Source: Syntrophaceae bacterium PtaB.Bin038
GTDB lineage: Bacteria; Desulfobacterota; Syntrophia; Syntrophales; UBA2192
Direction: 5' to 3'
DNA length: 9,070 bases
Assembly (NCBI GenBank): GCA_002067855.1
Contig: MVQS01000256.1
Span: forward strand, 1 to 9,070
Part shown: piece by piece, positions 1 through 6,806 of the stretch
Position numbering within the stretch: position 1 is the stretch's first letter
How the letters are laid out: each line of letters begins with the position of its first letter
Notes under the pieces: model-generated
The model's database searches: none
The model's input: the letters and a program-made list of their open reading frames with translations, nothing else
Told to the model about the DNA's origin: nothing
Position numbers and translations under genes: made by a program

Positions 1-657
1 GTCCGCTTCCGCGTAGCCCTCGATCATCGTGCGCTCGATGGCGAGGCGCATCTCCTCGAAGCTCTTCTCGTCGAGATTCTTCGGCACGTGGATGAAGTCG
101 CCGGCCCTCAGCAGGACCCGGCTGAAGGGCTTGGGGACCATGAAGCGGTCCCAGCTGTTGAAGACCCGGGGGTTCTCGTAGGAGATGTAGCCGGGGCAGA
201 CGACGGCGCCCGTCTGCGACGCCAGCGCGACGAGGCCCGGCTTCACGATGCGCGGGGGGCCCTGGGGGCCGTCGACGATGTGCGCGCCCAGCCGGTGCTT
301 CTCGACGCCGGCGATCATCTCCTGGAGGGCCTTCTTTCCCCCCCGGGAACTCGATCCCCGGACGGGGACCCACCCGATGCGGGCCACCACGTCGGAGACG
401 ACGTCGCCGTCGCGGCTCTGGCTGATCATGATGCAGGGGTTCATCCCGAAGATCCTCGGCACCCAGAACCCCGAAAAAAACCTCTGGTGCCAGCAGGCGA
501 AGATCACCGCACCGCCGCGGGCGATGTGATCCTTCACCCTGTCCACCCCGTCGGGGATGACGTGAATGGTGCCCGCGTGCAGTTTGCAGGCCCAGTACCC
601 GAGCGAGATGAGAAAGTTCTTCGCGACGAAGAACTTGATGTCTTTCACCGTGCCCAT
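1..657 (-). CDS. DUF374-type lysophospholipid acyltransferase-like protein (3' end outside window)
   Basis: The 219 residues present match the DUF374 branch of the LPLAT acyltransferases, which are thought to move acyl chains onto lipid or lipid A-like acceptors at the inner membrane; the exact substrate cannot be read here. Visible family landmarks are CWHQ at 55-58 (the catalytic-type histidine at 57), SRDGD at 81-85, VRGSSSRGG at 99-107, DGPQGP at 129-134 (usually DGPRGP) and SWDRFMVPKPFSR at 168-180. Residues 1-25 are moderately hydrophobic and may lie on the membrane. The reading frame is open to base 1, so the C-terminus is missing; members are usually a little over 200 residues, so little should be lost. 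The ATG at 657 is the only in-frame start, because the TAA closing the upstream radical SAM gene is in the same frame 12 bases before it. The ribosome binding site is weak, which fits co-translation with that gene. Family assignment is firm; substrate is unknown. Confidence 0.88.
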   Translation of the reverse strand, partial: MGTVKDIKFFVAKNFLISLGYWACKLHAGTIHVIPDGVDRVKDHIARGGAVIFACWHQRFFSGFWVPRIFGMNPCIMISQSRDGDVVSDVVARIGWVPVRGSSSRGGKKALQEMIAGVEKHRLGAHIVDGPQGPPRIVKPGLVALASQTGAVVCPGYISYENPRVFNSWDRFMVPKPFSRVLLRAGDFIHVPKNLDEKSFEEMRLAIERTMIEGYAEAD

Positions 658-669
658 GCGCCCATTCTG

Positions 670-1752
670 TTAGCGCCGAACGCGGCCTCTTTCAAGCGGA
701 AAGTAGACGCCTTGCCCGGCAGAGGATATCCCTACGCCGGCGGCGGGCTCGCAACCCCGGCTCCCGTAGAAATGCGAAGGGCCTTCCAGGAGATCCCAGC
801 CGCTTTCCCGGAAGAGAGCACGACAATCCTCGACCGTTTTCCCCCGGCCCTCCTCCGTTCTCTCGAGGGTGTCTCGGGGGTTGGCCCCCGCTTCCGCCCA
901 GAAGAGGTTCGCGCCGGCCGCGGCGCCCAGCGTGCAGGGCTCGTGCGTGCAGTTGCCCGGGACGCTCCGGGGTACGCCCAGTCTCGTCACGGCCACGATC
1001 TGAGCCATCCTCAGCTCGCTGATCATCCCGCGCTTTCCGATCTCAGACCCGGGGATCTTGATGCGCCGCGCCGCGCCGCTGTATGCGGGGTTGAAGGAGC
1101 CCGTGAAGAGGATCATCTCGGCGATCTCCTCATTCGTATGCTCGGGGCCGACGGGTTCCACACAGGTGCCGACCTGCAGCCCCGCCTCCAGAAAGGCCCG
1201 GATGCTGTCGCGGCGGCGATCCGGGGGGATGCCCGTGTCCGATCCCTCCCGCAGGCGCAGGGCGTGGTAGACGCCGGCGAATCCGGCATCCTTGAGGCGA
1301 CGGGCGTTCAGGGGGCTCTGGTCCCCGACGTTTGCGACCAGGACGGTCTCCGGCTTCAGGGAGCGCCTCACCTCCTGCGAGATTTCGAGAAAAAGCCCGA
1401 AGGGGTAGGCAGCCGTCGTCATGACGAAGACGGCATTGGCGCCGTCCGTCTCGAACTGTCGGGCCCGGGCGACGGCCTCTTCCGGAGAGATCCTCGTCTC
1501 CCGGGTAAAGACGCCGTTTATCCGGGCGAAGGAGCAGAACGCGCAGTTGCAGGGGCACGGCGCGAGGTTCAGCGCGAACTGCGCGTGCACCTCGGCCCGG
1601 TTTCCCGTCAGCGCCTTCGAGATGCGGTTCGCCTCCGCCATGATCCGGTAGGTCTCGGGAGCGTCCGGCGCGTGGGCGAGCATCTGCACCAGTTCCTCTC
1701 TCGAGAACGTTCCCTCGTCCCTCGATTTTTTCAGAAGGTCGTCGATGTCCAT
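670..1752 (-). CDS. BioB-like radical SAM protein, substrate unknown
   Basis: A 360-residue radical SAM enzyme. The cluster motif CX3CX2C lies at C66, C70 and C73, with an additional C68 inside it, after a helical N-terminus of about 50 residues. The rest reads like the biotin synthase/HydE type of TIM barrel: an EGSDTGIPPDRR segment near 169-180, GTCVEPVGPEHTNEEIAE at 195-212 and a conserved C-terminal stretch GANPRDTLERTEEGRGKTVEDC at about 289-310. It is not canonical BioB: the usual cysteine signature and the downstream substrate-binding segments differ, and NCTH/EPC cysteines (C268, C273) sit where BioB has other residues. No biotin or hydrogenase-maturation gene is adjacent. Start: an ATG at 1773 would add seven residues, but the ATG at 1752 has a purine-rich GGGACGG about five bases upstream and the longer form has none. 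It is followed by the acyltransferase gene after 12 bases, so the two are probably cotranscribed. Radical SAM class is certain; function is not assigned. Confidence 0.88.
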   Translation of the reverse strand: MDIDDLLKKSRDEGTFSREELVQMLAHAPDAPETYRIMAEANRISKALTGNRAEVHAQFALNLAPCPCNCAFCSFARINGVFTRETRISPEEAVARARQFETDGANAVFVMTTAAYPFGLFLEISQEVRRSLKPETVLVANVGDQSPLNARRLKDAGFAGVYHALRLREGSDTGIPPDRRRDSIRAFLEAGLQVGTCVEPVGPEHTNEEIAEMILFTGSFNPAYSGAARRIKIPGSEIGKRGMISELRMAQIVAVTRLGVPRSVPGNCTHEPCTLGAAAGANLFWAEAGANPRDTLERTEEGRGKTVEDCRALFRESGWDLLEGPSHFYGSRGCEPAAGVGISSAGQGVYFPLERGRVRR

Positions 1753-1829
1753 GTGTCCGTCCCGACGTTGCATTCGCCCGGGTAAGGCCGTGGCCGGTCG
1801 CGGTCAGCGGCTGTCCGCCGGTGCCCCTA

Positions 1830-1858
1830 TATCTACCCCGGAACGATCCTCCTGACAA
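1830..1858 (-). promoter_or_regulatory. Candidate sigma70 promoter for the BioB-like radical SAM gene
   Basis: On the minus strand TTGTCA (1853-1858) is separated by 17 bases from TAGATA (1830-1835). The -35 is good and the -10 is weak. Transcription would begin near 1823, giving a leader of about 70 bases to the ATG at 1752. This is sequence matching only. Confidence 0.35.
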
Positions 1859-1944
1859 CCGGGAAATCGAACTGAAGCGGACCGAACGGCTGTCCCCGGT
1901 CGCCCGTCTCCCCGTACGCCTTCACGACTGCGCGCAACGGGCGG

Positions 1945-1964
1945 GCGCGGCGGGCCGGCCGCGC
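1945..1964. repeat. Perfect GC inverted repeat between divergent genes
   Basis: GCGCGGC at 1945-1951 and its exact complement GCCGCGC at 1958-1964 enclose a six-base GGGCCG spacer. It lies between the two divergent candidate promoters and has no T-run, so a terminator is unlikely. It may be an operator or may simply reflect the high GC content of the region; the second is quite possible. Confidence 0.35.
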
Positions 1965-1980
1965 GGGAGACGATTCGGCC

Positions 1981-2009
1981 TTGAAACGGATCCTCCCTTC
2001 GGGTATTTT
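1981..2009 (+). promoter_or_regulatory. Candidate sigma70 promoter for the zinc-ribbon protein gene
   Basis: TTGAAA (1981-1986) and TATTTT (2004-2009) are separated by exactly 17 bases, in one of the few AT-richer spots of the intergenic region. Transcription would begin near 2016, leaving a leader of about 30 bases that holds the GGAG ribosome binding site (2034-2037) eight bases before the ATG. Confidence 0.5.
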
Positions 2010-2045
2010 TCGCATCACCTTGCAAGGGGGGATGGAGAAAACGGT

Positions 2046-3041
2046 ATGAAGAAGAGGGATCTTCGTTTCGGCAAGCTCGTCGTCGATTTCGCCAACGCGC
2101 AGGCGGCCGAAGAGGCCGGGGTTGCCTTCATCCGGGGAGCGGCGAAGGCCTTCGGTTATGGGCCGGAGTTCCTCGCGAAGGCCTTGGAGCGTTACCCGAC
2201 CCTGAAACGATTTGAGGATGCCCTGCCGGCGGACGACAGGGAACTGGTGGCCCTCCTCCTCGAGGAGCGCAGGCTGCTGTCCCTCATCAACAACCTGCCC
2301 TGCAACATCTCGCTTGCCTCCTACGATTACGACGGAGCCCGGTCGCTCCTGTTCAAGATCCAGCCGATCGAACCGAAGTGGGACTGCGAGAACCCCTACC
2401 AGGAGGATGATGTCCGGATCGCCGTAGGGGCGGGAGGGGACGCCTGGATCGCTGACGTGGCCGGGATGTTCGACGACAGGGCCCCGCTGACGGAGGACAT
2501 GGACGAGGTGAAGGAGCGTCTCCTCGGGTGCATGAGGGAGTACGTCGCGCTGGGGGACCGCATTCTTGCGATCCGGCGGGCCTCCCCCCCGGAGAAGACG
2601 CACGAGGCGCGGAAGTGGGCGGCCTACCACAGCCGCATCGAGGCCGAGCAGGAGGTTCTCGCAGAGCTGCTGGAGCGCTGGAGGGCGACCCTCGGGGAAA
2701 TCGTCGAGGCCGGCGATCTGTCCCGCTGCCAGGCCCTCGTCGACCTGCTCGCGGTTTACAACGTGGTCAACCGCCGGGAGCTGGCCGTCGGCGAGGACGG
2801 GGTGATCTACGAGATGCCGCTGTTCCCCGAGGGCTATTTCACCGAGCGGGCGGGACTCGCGGACGAGTACTACCACAACGTGCTCGTCTACGCCCTCGTG
2901 GAGTTCCTCAAGGTGCCCGGCAACCGCCGAACACTCAGGAGGTGCCCGCGCTGTGAAGCCTTCTTCATCGCGGGCCCCGCGCGGACGAAGGCGAAGAAAT
3001 GTGAGCGATGCGCTTCCGTACCGCCTTCCAGGACTTCGTGA
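2046..3041 (+). CDS. Uncharacterised protein with C-terminal four-cysteine zinc ribbon
   Basis: A 331-residue protein that I do not recognise as a named family. Residues 1-290 look mostly helical, with many charged residues; 140-225 is rich in Glu, Arg and Ala and could include coiled coil. There is no signal peptide or membrane segment. The C-terminus carries CPRC (C300, C303) and CERC (C319, C322) joined by a basic linker of 15 residues, the pattern of a zinc ribbon. The layout of a large variable helical region plus a terminal ribbon recalls CGNR/ABATE-type proteins, which are often regulators, but the CGNR signature itself is absent, so this is only an analogy. The ATG at 2046 is chosen because GGAG lies eight bases upstream and a promoter fits before it; the open frame continues further upstream without support. 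The last eleven codons or so run past the second CXXC, and the end overlaps the oppositely oriented DUF169 gene by 77 bases. Confidence 0.8.
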   Translation: MKKRDLRFGKLVVDFANAQAAEEAGVAFIRGAAKAFGYGPEFLAKALERYPTLKRFEDALPADDRELVALLLEERRLLSLINNLPCNISLASYDYDGARSLLFKIQPIEPKWDCENPYQEDDVRIAVGAGGDAWIADVAGMFDDRAPLTEDMDEVKERLLGCMREYVALGDRILAIRRASPPEKTHEARKWAAYHSRIEAEQEVLAELLERWRATLGEIVEAGDLSRCQALVDLLAVYNVVNRRELAVGEDGVIYEMPLFPEGYFTERAGLADEYYHNVLVYALVEFLKVPGNRRTLRRCPRCEAFFIAGPARTKAKKCERCASVPPSRTS

Positions 3042-3750
3042 CCAGGAAGCTCTCACCCATGTTTCCGACCATGACGGTGAACTTGTTCATCGGCGCGGCA
3101 AAGCTAAGGGTCGGGCCGGGCACGCAGGGCCGGGCCGACACGTCGAACATCCCCAGCACGGCCCTCGGGCGGGCCGATTCCCCCTCGAGGAAGGGGTACT
3201 TGACGATGGAGGCGCACCCCGCACAGAAGGGGCAGTAGACGCCGTCGAGGTCGGCCTCGTCGAAATTGGCCAGTGTGAAGAGGCCCGAGAGCACGTCGGG
3301 AGGCGCGAAGAAAACGACCACGGCGGGCTCATCCGGCGCCTCCAGGCGGTCCCAGCGCTTGAAGACGATGCGGCGGGCCGGGGCCGGTTTGAACGGGGGC
3401 GAGCGCCTCATGAACTCCTTGACCAGCTCGGGCGATTTCTTGTAGCGCTCTCCTTCCAGGGCCCCCGGGATCCCGCAGGAGAGAAAGTGCTCGAAGTTCG
3501 GCATGACGTCCCCGGAGAATCCGAGGTAGCGCCTCCCGCCGAAACATCCCACGGTCTCAATCTCGAAAAACCGGTTTTTCCCCTGCCGGACTTTCGCAAG
3601 ATCGGCGAGGAAACACCGGTGCGCCTTAGGCGCCTTCACGCCCTCCGCTGCATCCTCTCGGTCGGTGTACCAGAAGGCGAGGGGGAGCTCCGCCTCTCCG
3701 AAATACTTCCGCCACAGAGCGATGAACTCTTTCTTCAGAGCCATGTCCAT
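2965..3750 (-). CDS. DUF169 family protein
   Basis: A 261-residue cytoplasmic protein of the DUF169 family, found mainly in anaerobic bacteria and archaea and of unknown function. Family features visible are LPLAFWYTD near 22-30, the cysteine-bearing segments around C46, C69 and C92, the cluster CPFCAGC at 173-179, PRAVLGMFDVSARP at 195-208 and LSFAAPMNKF at 215-224 followed by MGESFL. The many conserved cysteines suggest binding of a metal or a cofactor, which is inference. The start at 3750 is well supported by GGAGG (3759-3763) eight bases upstream; a second Met two codons later is a less likely start. It is monocistronic within the window, separated by 143 bases from the operon that precedes it on the same strand. 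The family part ends around residue 247; the last 14 residues are a low-complexity tail that overlaps the convergent gene. Confidence 0.88.
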   Translation of the reverse strand: MDMALKKEFIALWRKYFGEAELPLAFWYTDREDAAEGVKAPKAHRCFLADLAKVRQGKNRFFEIETVGCFGGRRYLGFSGDVMPNFEHFLSCGIPGALEGERYKKSPELVKEFMRRSPPFKPAPARRIVFKRWDRLEAPDEPAVVVFFAPPDVLSGLFTLANFDEADLDGVYCPFCAGCASIVKYPFLEGESARPRAVLGMFDVSARPCVPGPTLSFAAPMNKFTVMVGNMGESFLVTKSWKAVRKRIAHISSPSSARGPR

Positions 3751-3773
3751 AGAGGGTTCCTCCGAGACGGTGT

Positions 3774-3809
3774 TTTCAGTCTGTTCGGTCCGTTCCGTCC
3801 ATCCTGTCC
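3774..3809. repeat. Four tandem degenerate 9-base repeats upstream of the DUF169 gene
   Basis: Read on the minus strand, the segment divides into four consecutive 9-base units with consensus RGACNGRAH. The two central units differ from each other at one base. The block ends 24 bases before the DUF169 start codon. It could be a binding array for a regulator or a decaying intergenic repeat. Confidence 0.5.
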
Positions 3810-3893
3810 GAATTCCCCTTCAACTCTCAGCCGCGCCCTCGCCCCCTCATCCCCTGTTCTCTTTATCTCTTTCTCCGCTCATCGTTCACCGGT
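3810..3893. other. Purine/pyrimidine-skewed intergenic tract
   Basis: Between the stop codon of the membrane protein gene and the 9-base repeats, the plus strand is strongly pyrimidine-rich and the minus strand correspondingly rich in G and A. I see no hairpin with a T-run here, so no intrinsic terminator for the upstream operon, and no convincing promoter for the DUF169 gene. Confidence 0.4.
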
Positions 3894-6056
3894 CTAAATC
3901 AGGATCAGTGCCAGCAGCGCAAGGGCGGCCATGCCCGCCGCCGTCATGTCCATCCCGGCCAGCGGCACGATCAGCAGGCTCGCGGCGACGGAACCGACGC
4001 ATCCGCCGAGCAGGTCGGCGGCGTAGAGGGGGGAAACGGCCCTCTCCTGGCCGTACGGCCATCGCAGGGCGGCGAAGGCGAAGACGCCCGCCACGAGAAA
4101 GCCCGCCGCAGCGAGGAGCCCCGACGTCTCCGCGAGACCCGACAACCCCTGCATCCGCGCCTGGAAGACGACGAGGGCCGCAAGAACCGCGAAGCCCGCG
4201 ACGAGCCCGACCCCCCATCCCCGGCCGATCGCCCGGTACCGGGATCCGCCGCGGGCCGCCGCCGCGAGGGCGAGGGCCCCGGCCGCGAGGCCCAGCATGA
4301 ATGCCGTGATCAGGATCCCCAGGTCGCGGTACAGGACGCCGTGGCGGGTCTGGTACTGAAGGATCAGCACCGTCTCCAGGACCATCCCGACGAACCCGGC
4401 GAGCCCGACGAGAAGGGCGCCCCGCCACGCGGGCCTGATGCGCGCAAGCAGGAGCAGCAGCACGCACAGTCCTGCCGCCGCCCCCAGGGCCGGTACGCTG
4501 TTCCCGGCAAGGCTCTCGATCCGGCCGAAGTTCAGGCCGGCCAGGGCCGGGAAGAATTTCGACAGCCACACCAGGACCGTGAGCTGATAGCAGATCGGCC
4601 TCGTGTCGGTGTTCAGGGGGGCCGCGTGCGTTCGCAGCGTCCCGGCAACCTCGCCGAAACGGTCGTTCTGGAGGAGGTATCGCAGGTAGTGCTCCGAGAT
4701 GAGCCGGCTGCGCAGCCCCCGATCGCGGCAGCGCTCGATCAGGACCCCGGGATCGGCCGGCAGGGGCGATGCCGATGCCGTGATCACGTCCGTGTCGCCC
4801 GGGATGAAGAGGACGTGTTCGAAGGCCGTCCCGAGCGCGCGGTGGATGCTCACCGCCCGCTCCGTCATCTGCGGCGTCCAGCGGTTTTCGGATGACGGGA
4901 GCCGGAGGGCCGCGATCCCGCCCTCCCTCAGCCGGTCTCGGCACAGCCGGAAGAATTCCCGGGTGTAGAAGCGGTTGGCCTGTCCCGAAGAAGGCTCGGG
5001 CATGCCGACGAGGATCAGGTCGTAGGTGCCCCCCGCCTGCAGGAAACGCCGCGGGTCGTCCGCTACGATCCGCACGGCAGGGTTTTCCAGGGGCGCCCGC
5101 CTCGGCGGGGGCAGGTGCGTCCTGACCGTTTCGGTGAGCGCTGCGTCGACCTCGACGCAGTCGACATGCGCCGGCCCGTGCCGCAGGGCTTCCGCCGCCG
5201 TGCCCCCGATCCCCCCTCCCAGGATGAGAATGCGTTCGGGTCCCGGGTGCTGCAGGGCGGCCAGATGGACGAAGTGCTCCGCCTCGGTCCCCTCCGTCTC
5301 GAAGGCCAGGGCGTTGTTGAGAAACACCGAGACCTGGGCCTCGCGCTGCGTGATGCTGACCCGTCCGTAGGGTGTGTCCCTGCTTTCGATCAGCGACGGG
5401 TGGTCCCACCGCGTCATCGCCCGGTCGAGCGTCGGGGCCAGGAAAAGCCCCAGCAGGAATGCGCCGCCGAGGCCGAAGGCCGCGATCCGCCGGCGGCTGC
5501 GGCGGCCGCCCGACGCCGGCAGCGCGGACGCCGCGGCGGCGACGAGCGAGCAGGCCACGGCCAGGGAGAAGTTCTGAAATCCCGCATAGAGGCCGAGGGA
5601 AGACAGCAGCCCCCCGGCTACTCCCCCTGCGCTCTCGATCGCGTAGGCGGCCGCAACGGTCCGGCCCTCGGTCACGAAGAGGCCTGCAGCCCGGCGGAAG
5701 AGCCAGCCCGAGAGAAACCCCGCCGGCAGCAGGGTGAGAAGGATCGTGACGACCTGCCCGCCGAAGGGCAGATACGCGCCGGGGACGGCACCGAGCAGGA
5801 TGCGGCTCCCCCGGGCCGTCGCGACGGCCAGGGGGACGAGAAGGGAGAACAGGAAAAGCGGCAGGGCGACAAGGCCCGTCCGGGCGATGCGGGGCGAGGG
5901 GCACAGGAGGGTCCCCAGCGCCGTAGCTGCGAGCCAGGCCCCGAGGCCGAGGATGTAGACAAGCTCCACGCCGAACGCGGCCACGTCGAGCTCCCGCAGG
6001 AGCACAACCTGAGCCGCGATCGAGATGACTCCGACGATAAAGAGGACGGCGCTCAT
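3894..6056 (-). CDS. Membrane protein with spermidine-synthase-like domain
   Basis: A 720-residue protein of three parts. Residues 1-208 hold about seven hydrophobic segments; 215-490 are a soluble Rossmann domain like polyamine aminopropyltransferases; 519-720 hold about seven more hydrophobic segments. The SAM-type nucleotide loop is LGGGIGG (279-285), the acidic end of the next strand is EVD (302-304), and ADD (332-334) matches the adenine-side acidic residues. The position of the catalytic aspartate in true spermidine synthases (VDSTDP-like) reads VGMPEP (350-355), so normal putrescine aminopropylation is doubtful. NTDTRPI at 482-488 is typical of the membrane-fused group. The ATG at 6056 overlaps the TGA of the AMMECR1 gene (ATGA), which indicates translational coupling and selects this start even though the frame stays open far upstream. 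It is the last gene of the AmmeMemoRadiSam operon. Best read as an inner-membrane, SAM- or decarboxylated-SAM-binding protein of unknown substrate. Confidence 0.85.
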   Translation of the reverse strand: MSAVLFIVGVISIAAQVVLLRELDVAAFGVELVYILGLGAWLAATALGTLLCPSPRIARTGLVALPLFLFSLLVPLAVATARGSRILLGAVPGAYLPFGGQVVTILLTLLPAGFLSGWLFRRAAGLFVTEGRTVAAAYAIESAGGVAGGLLSSLGLYAGFQNFSLAVACSLVAAAASALPASGGRRSRRRIAAFGLGGAFLLGLFLAPTLDRAMTRWDHPSLIESRDTPYGRVSITQREAQVSVFLNNALAFETEGTEAEHFVHLAALQHPGPERILILGGGIGGTAAEALRHGPAHVDCVEVDAALTETVRTHLPPPRRAPLENPAVRIVADDPRRFLQAGGTYDLILVGMPEPSSGQANRFYTREFFRLCRDRLREGGIAALRLPSSENRWTPQMTERAVSIHRALGTAFEHVLFIPGDTDVITASASPLPADPGVLIERCRDRGLRSRLISEHYLRYLLQNDRFGEVAGTLRTHAAPLNTDTRPICYQLTVLVWLSKFFPALAGLNFGRIESLAGNSVPALGAAAGLCVLLLLLARIRPAWRGALLVGLAGFVGMVLETVLILQYQTRHGVLYRDLGILITAFMLGLAAGALALAAAARGGSRYRAIGRGWGVGLVAGFAVLAALVVFQARMQGLSGLAETSGLLAAAGFLVAGVFAFAALRWPYGQERAVSPLYAADLLGGCVGSVAASLLIVPLAGMDMTAAGMAALALLALILI

Positions 6057-6793
6057 GGGGCTGTCTTGACGTCCGCTTCGCTGAAGACCTCCGCCTGGAA
6101 CGTGAGGATCTGCGCCCCCTGTTTCCAGCTGCCGGCGGGCAGGCCCGCCTTCCGGCAGAGCTCGTCCAGCATCCTGTCCCGGCCCCAGCCCTGCTCCGTT
6201 GCGACCTGGGGAAGGAAAACGGCCGAACGGCCGTCCTTTTTCAGGATGACGCCGTCGCGACCCGGGACGATGTCCTCCGCAACCGAAACGGGGGCGGGGG
6301 GCGTGAGCACCGAGATCTCGATCTCGATGTCCTTCAGCTCCTCGTGCCGCAACGGCCTGAACCGCGCGTCCTCGAGGGCCGACTTCAGGGCTATGGGCCC
6401 GACGAGCCGGTAGAGGGGTCTTTCCGCGACGATCTCGCCGATGCAGCCGCGAAGGTCCCCGTGCTTCTTGAGCGTCACGAACATGCCCCGCGTCTGCTCG
6501 AGGGCGGGGGAGGGGTTGCGCGCCAGGGGGGCCGTTTTCGTCGCCAGGAACCGGTCGATCGTCTCCCGCGCCAGGGCCAGAAGCGTCCTCCGGTCCGCTG
6601 CGCTCAGGGACGCCCCGACGGGTGCCGGCTGCGCGGCGTCCCGCCTGGCTTCGCCCGTTCCCGTCCGGCCGGAGCCCAGGGCGACGGCGGCGTAGCCCAC
6701 CACCTGGCCCGGCTCGCCCAGCACCGTGTCGCCCGAGTGGGCGTAGCTCACCAGAGTGCCGCCCGTGGCGCCCAACGCCCGTGCGGCGGTCAT
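6053..6793 (-). CDS. amrA: AmmeMemoRadiSam system protein A (AMMECR1 domain) carrying the MEMO C-terminus
   Basis: Residues about 65-240 form an AMMECR1 domain, recognised by the invariant LRGCIG hexapeptide (114-119), RGMFVTL (102-108), the following EDARF/PL segment (141-148), IEIEISVL (156-163) and the QGW...LCRKAGLP ending (201-219). Its reaction is unknown; it is one of three components of the AmmeMemoRadiSam system. The first 40 residues are not AMMECR1: they read as the last helix and strands of a MEMO protein (AARALGATGG, then VVGYAAVAL), followed by a 25-residue Ala/Pro/Gly linker. So the gene looks like the second half of a MEMO-AMMECR1 fusion. If translated separately, it starts at the ATG at 6793, which overlaps the MEMO stop (ATGA) and has no ribosome binding site at normal distance. 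It ends in a second ATGA overlap with the membrane protein gene. The separate product has no signal peptide; as part of a fusion it would follow the MEMO signal. AMMECR1 identity is very secure; the gene boundary is not. Confidence 0.85.
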   Translation of the reverse strand: MTAARALGATGGTLVSYAHSGDTVLGEPGQVVGYAAVALGSGRTGTGEARRDAAQPAPVGASLSAADRRTLLALARETIDRFLATKTAPLARNPSPALEQTRGMFVTLKKHGDLRGCIGEIVAERPLYRLVGPIALKSALEDARFRPLRHEELKDIEIEISVLTPPAPVSVAEDIVPGRDGVILKKDGRSAVFLPQVATEQGWGRDRMLDELCRKAGLPAGSWKQGAQILTFQAEVFSEADVKTAP

Positions 6794-6806
6794 GGCGGCC
6801 GGACGG
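6790..6806 (-). other. Frame break joining MEMO to AMMECR1
   Basis: MEMO reads correctly through the conserved Cys and the following Gly-Glu-Ala-Pro-Val (ending at 6802), then leaves the family pattern and stops at TGA (6790-6792). The -1 frame continues the family pattern (Ala-Ala-Met then AARALGA) with no gap. One missing base between about 6796 and 6804, for instance a CCC run shortened to CC, explains it. No classical slippery heptamer is present, so programmed frameshifting is less likely than an indel, a sequencing error or a true fission using the ATGA overlap. Confidence 0.8.

Noticed and set aside
88..1785. Long plus-strand open frame (565 codons) opposite the acyltransferase and BioB-like genes
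   Set aside because: It is antisense to two genes with clear family motifs, is rich in Arg/Gly/Pro/Asp as expected of a GC-rich shadow frame, and shows no domain.
1833..3056. Minus-strand open frame (407 codons) opposite the zinc-ribbon gene
   Set aside because: Shadow frame of low-complexity composition; the plus strand has a promoter, a ribosome binding site and a zinc ribbon.
3751..3893. CRISPR-like array
   Set aside because: The repeat units are only nine bases, contiguous and without spacers, and there are no cas genes in the window.
3886..5904. Minus-strand open frame (672 codons) overlapping the membrane protein gene in another frame
   Set aside because: Very rich in Arg, Pro and Gly without hydrophobic segments; the alternative frame gives a coherent membrane and aminopropyltransferase-like protein.
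5115..6413. Plus-strand open frame (432 codons) opposite the membrane protein and AMMECR1 genes
   Set aside because: Antisense to strong family matches, no start signal, biased composition.
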